NCBI GenBank assembly: GCA_022071955.1
Contig: JAJVIM010000015.1
Coordinates: 186,001 to 250,000 of the forward strand
DNA: 64,000 nucleotides
Reading direction: 5' to 3'
Origin: Anaerolineae bacterium
GTDB taxonomy: Bacteria; Chloroflexota; Anaerolineae; 4572-78; J111
The translations under genes and the position numbers were made by a program. Shown in pieces: positions 59,858 to 64,000 of this stretch. The notes under the pieces were generated by a model. It saw only the letters and a program-made list of their open reading frames with translations. It was not told the origin of the DNA and did not search any database. Positions within the stretch are counted from its first letter, which is position 1. Each line of letters begins with the position of its first letter.

Positions 59858-62461
59858 TTAAAGCCGGGCCGGGTGGAGGCGGCGCAGGGCCGGCCAGGCC
59901 GCGGGCGGCGGGGGGGGCGGTGTCGAGCCGTTGGCCGGGGGATAGCGATCAATATAATGGCAAACCTGGGTCAGCATCTCCTCGATGACGGCGCTGCTGT
60001 CCGGCGAGGTGATGCGCCGGGTCAGGGCGATCAGCTCATTGACCACCTGCTCCAGCGCCTCGGTTTGCAGGTTGCCATCGTGGGTGGCCACAAAGATTTT
60101 GGGGTGGCGGGTGCGGTGGTAGGCTTCGCTGCTCAAAAACAGCTCTTCGTTCAGCTTTTCGCCGGGGCGAATGCCGGTGAAGATCAGCTCGATGTCCCGC
60201 TCCGGTTCCAGGCCGCACAGTTTGAGCAGGTCGGTAGCCATATCGACAATGCGCACCGGCTCGCCCATATCCAGCACAAAGGCTTCGCTGCCCTGGCCCA
60301 ATACGCTGGCCTGTAACACCAACTGCACCGCTTCGGGGATGGTCATAAAATAACGGCGCATCTCCGGGTGGGTCAGGGTGAGCGGCCCGCCGGCGGCGAT
60401 CTGCTGCTGAAAGACCCGCAGCACGCTGCCCCGGCTACCGAGCACGTTGCCAAAGCGCACGGCCATATAGGCCCGGCCACTGCGCCGGGCTGCGGCCATC
60501 ACCAGCAGTTCCGCCAGCCGTTTGGTGGCGCCCATAATGCTCGAAGGGTTGACCGCCTTGTCGGTCGAGATCATCACCAGCCGCGGCACGCCAAACTCTT
60601 CGGCGGCGCGCAGTACGTTGCGCGTGCCCAGCACGTTGTTGGTGATGGCTTCTTCAACGTGACACTCCATAAAGGGCACGTGTTTGTGGGCCGCGGCGTG
60701 GAAAATAACCGCCGGCCGGTACTGGCGCACCACCTTTTTCACCCCGGCCGCGTCACGGACATCGACAATAACCGGGTATGTTTTCAGGCCGGGAAAGCTC
60801 AGTTTCAGATCGAGGGTGATCTCAAAGATGCTGTTTTCGCCGTGACCCAGCAGCACAATGGCCGCCGGCCCGCTGCGGGCGATCTGCCGGCACAGTTCGC
60901 TGCCAATGGAACCCCCCGCGCCGGTCACCAGCACCACCTGACCGGCCAGCCGGGCATTAATTTCGCCGGGGTCGGAGGTAATTGGCTCGCGGCGCAGCAA
61001 CCGCTGAATATCAAACTCGGGCACGGCGCTAACCGATTTGTAGCCGGCCAAAAGCTGGTACAGCCCCGGCAGGTTGTGGGTAACCAGCCCGGTTTGGTGG
61101 GCCAGCGCTTCCAGTTCGTGCTGCCGGCCCAGCGGAGCCGAGGGCACCGCCACCACAATCCGCTGGATGGCGTATTGCTGCACAATGGCCGCCAGTTGGC
61201 GGCTGCTGCCGGCCACCGGCAGATCGTAAATGCGGGTGCCCAGCTTCAACGGGTCGTCATCCACAAAAGCTACCGGCTCCAGCTTCAGTTCGGGATTGGC
61301 CCGCATCTCGCGCACCAGCAGTTTGCCGGCCTCGCCCGCGCCGATGATCAGCGTGCGCCGGCCGCCCAGCCGCTGCTGTCCCTGTTGCCGCAAATAGTTG
61401 AGCAGCCGCAACCCAAAGCGGCTGGCGCTGACGATGAAGCCGGTGATCAGCCCGTCGATCAGCGGCACGGCCCGGTACATGGCCAGTTGGTGCGGCGTTA
61501 GCAGCCCGTGCAGGGTAATGAACAGGCCGGTGATCAGGCTGGTCGTTGCCGCCACGCCGATCACCAGTTGCAGCAGGTCGCTAACCGAGGCGTACTGCCA
61601 GTAGCGCCGGTACAGCCCCAACTGGTAAAAAACCAGCAGTTTGATGGCCGCGGCCACGGCGGTATACAGGGCCAGGGCCGGCAGCATTTGCGGCCACCAG
61701 CCCCAGCCATCCAGCCGCAGGGCCAGGGCCAGGGCCGGGGTACCGGCAAAGATCAGCAAATCGATCCCGGCCAAATGGCGGTTGCGCAGCTTGAGGGCCA
61801 CGGTTAGCCAGTAGGGGCCGCGGGCCACCGCGGCAATGGTCCGCAAAATCAGCCGCAGGTCCGCGCCCACGGTTCGCTGCTGCATGTAGGCCAGATCCAG
61901 GGCCAGTTTGTGCGGCAGCACCTGATCGCGGTAAACCCGCTCCCAGTTGTCGCTCTGGAGCAGCGTTTCTTCATCTTTAAACGCCAGCGAAGCCGCGCTG
62001 GTAATGCCCGGCCGCACGCTGAGCAACTGCCGTTGTTCGGTGGTGTACCACTGCACGTAGCGCGGGTCTTCCGGCCGGGGGCCGACCAGGCTCATCTGCC
62101 CGGCCAGCACGTTCCATAGCTGCGGCAGTTCGTCCAGCTTGGTGCGGCGCAGCAGCCGGCCAATGGGCGTTATCCGCGGGTCGCGGGCGGTGGTGATGCC
62201 CGGCCCTTGTTGGCCGGCCTGGCTGACCATTGTCCGAAACTTGAGCAGGGTGAAGATTTGCCCGCCCCGGCCGACCCGTTCGGCCCGGTGCAATGCCGCC
62301 CCCGGCGAGGTCAGTTTGATAACCAGCCCCACGGCCAGTAACAGCGGCCACAATAGCAGCAGCCCCAGCCCCGCGCCCAGCACGTCCATCAGCCGGATCA
62401 GGGCCAGCGTGCGCCGGTTAAGCTGGAGATACTGCTCCGGTGCTTTCAGTTTGAGTGACAT
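59858..62461 (-). CDS. Fused phosphoglycosyl transferase (PglC-like) and NDP-sugar 4,6-dehydratase (PglF/WbpM-like)
   Basis: About 867 residues. Residues ~1-215 are a small sugar transferase: LLKFRTM, then TKLDELPQLWNVLAGQMSLVGPRPE with the catalytic Asp-Glu. Several membrane helices follow (~230-345), then a CoA-binding-like Rossmann domain (RTLIIGAGEAGKLLVREMR). Residues ~515-820 are an extended SDR: VLVTGAGGSIGSELCRQIA for NAD, ISTDKAVNPSSIMGATKR with Met where most SDRs have Tyr, as in PglF/WbpM, and FTGIRPGEKLNEELF. It would make a 4-keto-6-deoxy UDP-sugar and also load a sugar phosphate on the lipid carrier. The ATG at 62461 is chosen; upstream residues come from repeat DNA. The adjacent aminotransferase and acetyltransferase complete a bacillosamine-type route. 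Confidence 0.9.
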   Translation of the reverse strand: MSLKLKAPEQYLQLNRRTLALIRLMDVLGAGLGLLLLWPLLLAVGLVIKLTSPGAALHRAERVGRGGQIFTLLKFRTMVSQAGQQGPGITTARDPRITPIGRLLRRTKLDELPQLWNVLAGQMSLVGPRPEDPRYVQWYTTEQRQLLSVRPGITSAASLAFKDEETLLQSDNWERVYRDQVLPHKLALDLAYMQQRTVGADLRLILRTIAAVARGPYWLTVALKLRNRHLAGIDLLIFAGTPALALALRLDGWGWWPQMLPALALYTAVAAAIKLLVFYQLGLYRRYWQYASVSDLLQLVIGVAATTSLITGLFITLHGLLTPHQLAMYRAVPLIDGLITGFIVSASRFGLRLLNYLRQQGQQRLGGRRTLIIGAGEAGKLLVREMRANPELKLEPVAFVDDDPLKLGTRIYDLPVAGSSRQLAAIVQQYAIQRIVVAVPSAPLGRQHELEALAHQTGLVTHNLPGLYQLLAGYKSVSAVPEFDIQRLLRREPITSDPGEINARLAGQVVLVTGAGGSIGSELCRQIARSGPAAIVLLGHGENSIFEITLDLKLSFPGLKTYPVIVDVRDAAGVKKVVRQYRPAVIFHAAAHKHVPFMECHVEEAITNNVLGTRNVLRAAEEFGVPRLVMISTDKAVNPSSIMGATKRLAELLVMAAARRSGRAYMAVRFGNVLGSRGSVLRVFQQQIAAGGPLTLTHPEMRRYFMTIPEAVQLVLQASVLGQGSEAFVLDMGEPVRIVDMATDLLKLCGLEPERDIELIFTGIRPGEKLNEELFLSSEAYHRTRHPKIFVATHDGNLQTEALEQVVNELIALTRRITSPDSSAVIEEMLTQVCHYIDRYPPANGSTPPPPPPAAWPALRRLHPARL

Positions 62462-62480
62462 AAGCGTTTTCCAATTATCA

Positions 62481-62669
62481 ATGACGAATGACCAATGATG
62501 AATGATGAATGACCAATGACCAATGACGAGTGACAAGTGACGAATGACCGATGACGAGTGAGCAATGACGAATGACGAATGACGAATGACGAATGACGAA
62601 TGACCAACGACGAGTGACGAGTGACGAGTGACGAATGACGAATGACAAGTGACCGATGACTAATGACCG
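62481..62669. repeat. Heptanucleotide tandem repeat, 27 copies, consensus ATGACGA
   Basis: 189 bases made of 27 consecutive 7-base units with no phase slip. Units are ATGACGA, ATGACCA, GTGACGA, ATGATGA, ATGACCG and close variants. The array starts 19 bases upstream of the fusion gene start and runs into the end of the aminotransferase gene, giving its last residues (GH) and its TAG stop. It is far too short in period to be CRISPR. Confidence 0.9.
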
Positions 62670-63895
62670 GCGCTAAAAACCGGCCGCCGTACCGCCTGGC
62701 TCTGCGCCACTTCGGTTAGCACGGTGCAGACCCGGTCAACCTGGTCGGCGGTCATCACCCCGGAAAAGGGCAGGGCCAGCGAGACATCGCCCAGATGTTC
62801 GGTTACCGGGAAGTCACCGCGCTGGTAGCCAAACTGTTGTTGGTAGAAAGGCTGCAAATGGATCGGGGTAAAGTAAGGCCGGCTGGGGATACCCCGCCCG
62901 GCGAGTTGCTGCATGACGGTGTCTCGTAGCAGCGGCGCTTTGAGCCGGATCACGTAAACAAACCACGACATGCGGCTGGTGCTGGCGGCGATGAACGGCC
63001 GTTCAACCCAGTCCAGCCCGGCCAGCCGTTCGTCGTACCAGCCGGCCACCCTGGCCCGCTTGGCCAGCAGTTCGTCAATGCGCTGCATTTGAGCCAGCCC
63101 CAGAGCGGCGCTCATTTCATCCAGCCGATAGTTGTAGCCTAACCGGGTGTGGCTGAGCCAGGCATTGAACACGTCCCGGCCCTGGTTGCGCAGCGAGCGG
63201 AACAGGTCGGCCCAGTCGGCCCGGTCGGTGACAATCAGTCCGCCTTCGCCGGTGGTCAGTTGCTTGTTAGGGTAAAAGGCGAACACGGCCGCATCGCCCA
63301 GCGAGCCGGCCCGATGGCCGCGATAGTCAGCGCCAATGGCCTCGCAGGCGTCCTCGATAACCGCCAGCCGGTGCTGTTGGGCGGTGGCCAGCAGCGGCGC
63401 CATCTCGGCCGGCTGACCAAAGGCATGCACCGGCAGAATTGATTTTAGATTTTGGATGTTGGATTTTGGCTGGCCGTTTGATGATTGCTTTAGTGAGCGT
63501 GGCAGCCAGTGTTGCGCCGCTGCCCCACCCCGGGTTAAATCACAGGCGGCTTCGGCCACCAGGGCCGGGTCCAGGTTGCCAGTGGCCGCTTCCACGTCCA
63601 CAAACACCGGCACGGCCCGCTCGTACATCACGCAGTTGGCCGAGGCGATGAATGAAAACGGGCTGGTGATGACCCAATCGCCGCTGGTGACTCCGGCGGC
63701 GATGACGGCCAGGTGCAGGCCGCTGGTGCCAGAGTTGACGGCGATGGCATAGCGGCTGCCGGTATAAGCGGCCACGGCCTGCTCAAACTGTTCCAGGTAA
63801 GGGCCTAAACTGAGGTGGCGGGTTTGCAGCACCCGGCTCAGGGTCTGTTGTTCGATCCGGGAAATATCCGGGGCTGACATCGGAATGTTATCCAT
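62660..63895 (-). CDS. DegT/DnrJ/EryC1/StrS (PglE-like) sugar aminotransferase
   Basis: 411 residues, PLP-dependent. Typical pieces are AIAVNSGTSGLHLAV, then SFIASANCVMY and VFVDVEAATGNLDP; AVIEDACEAIGADYRG holds the PLP-stacking Asp; FYPNKQLTTGEGGLIVT has the Schiff-base Lys211; and YNYRLDEMSAALGLAQM follows. It transfers an amino group to a 4-keto sugar, most likely the product of the neighbouring dehydratase. A stretch of about 30 extra residues at ~122-153 (including QPKSNIQNLKSI) is partly encoded by GATTTTG heptamers and interrupts the usual run into ILPVHAFGQPA. It overlaps the acetyltransferase gene by 8 bases. Confidence 0.92.
   Translation of the reverse strand: MDNIPMSAPDISRIEQQTLSRVLQTRHLSLGPYLEQFEQAVAAYTGSRYAIAVNSGTSGLHLAVIAAGVTSGDWVITSPFSFIASANCVMYERAVPVFVDVEAATGNLDPALVAEAACDLTRGGAAAQHWLPRSLKQSSNGQPKSNIQNLKSILPVHAFGQPAEMAPLLATAQQHRLAVIEDACEAIGADYRGHRAGSLGDAAVFAFYPNKQLTTGEGGLIVTDRADWADLFRSLRNQGRDVFNAWLSHTRLGYNYRLDEMSAALGLAQMQRIDELLAKRARVAGWYDERLAGLDWVERPFIAASTSRMSWFVYVIRLKAPLLRDTVMQQLAGRGIPSRPYFTPIHLQPFYQQQFGYQRGDFPVTEHLGDVSLALPFSGVMTADQVDRVCTVLTEVAQSQAVRRPVFSAGH
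63441..63469. repeat. In-frame heptamer repeat inside the aminotransferase gene
   Basis: GATTTTA, GATTTTG, GATGTTG, GATTTTG lie in tandem within the coding sequence and encode part of SNIQNLKSI. The same unit lies between oppC and oppD at 6.37 kb. Confidence 0.75.
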
Positions 63896-64000
63896 AGGTT
63901 GCCTCTTTGTTCAGGGAGTTAGCTTCGGTAGCCAGGTGAGGCTGGCGAATGATCCGGGCCGGAACGCCGGCCACGGTCACCCCATCCGGCACGGAGTTGA
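63888..64000 (-). CDS. Sugar O/N-acetyltransferase (PglD-like), C-terminal end only
   Basis: The frame enters from the right edge and ends at the TAA at 63888-63890. The visible 36 residues begin NSVPDGVTVAGVPARIIR, the typical end of a left-handed beta-helix hexapeptide acetyltransferase (V-P-D-G-x-x-V-x-G-x-P-A). It lies directly before the PglE-like aminotransferase and overlaps it by 8 bases. In the bacillosamine route PglD acetylates the amino sugar made by PglE, which fits the order here. The rest is outside the window. Confidence 0.75.
   Translation of the reverse strand, partial: NSVPDGVTVAGVPARIIRQPHLATEANSLNKEATYG

Noticed and set aside
62481..62669. CRISPR array
   Set aside because: The unit is 7 bases with no spacers and no cas genes, so this is a simple tandem repeat.

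Overview
The window looks like a chromosome segment of a high-GC Chloroflexota bacterium, most likely of the Anaerolineae type. The grounds are the gene families and style: Opp-type and MalFG-type ABC importers without a linked sugar ATPase, DUF11 and Thr/Pro-rich secreted proteins, DUF4012 and TMEM260-like membrane proteins, and five secreted proteins that end in a short [YF]LP[VL] tail. This assignment is inference; no marker gene is present. Every gene except a cut AraC regulator at the left edge is on the minus strand, so transcription runs from right to left.

Left part (1-17.2 kb): an AraC regulator, then an MFS permease, a cupin, a beta-carbonic anhydrase and a uroporphyrinogen-decarboxylase-like protein. 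Next comes a coherent amino-sugar uptake and use locus read as lacI-nagA-nagB-(LysM substrate-binding protein)-oppB-oppC-oppD-oppF. A gingipain-type C25 peptidase lies upstream of it.

Middle part (17.2-29.8 kb): a 67-residue RiPP-precursor-like peptide followed by an HPr-kinase-like protein; a 1761-residue BNR-repeat surface protein; a MalFG-type sugar importer with its lipoprotein and a small conserved gene; a lamin-tail-domain protein; and a PqqD-like small protein.

NRPS part (29.9-40.6 kb): two synthetases with three modules, C-A-PCP-C-A-PCP and C-A-PCP-TE. Pocket residues read by eye predict Ser, Gln and Pro. The thioesterase has Cys in place of the catalytic Ser. All three adenylation domains carry the same in-frame repeat insertion between cores A6 and A7.

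Right part (40.6-64 kb): a tightly packed cell-surface polysaccharide cluster. It holds two polytopic glycosyltransferases, DUF11 proteins, a glycosidase-like protein, a DUF4012 protein, a GT2, a methyltransferase, a flippase-like protein, two phosphoglycosyl transferases, an O-antigen ligase, a Wzc-type kinase, a PD40 protein, ParA, a fused PglC-PglF-like enzyme, a PglE-like aminotransferase and the end of a PglD-like acetyltransferase. The NRPS genes start inside the 3' end of a gene of this cluster, so peptide and glycan may belong to one surface programme.

Two repeat systems run through the window. One is arrays of 7-base repeats, both between genes and in frame inside genes. The other is long perfect palindromes at gene ends, often with a GGGCGGC/GCCGCCC core and a 3-base loop, whose outer arms differ from copy to copy.
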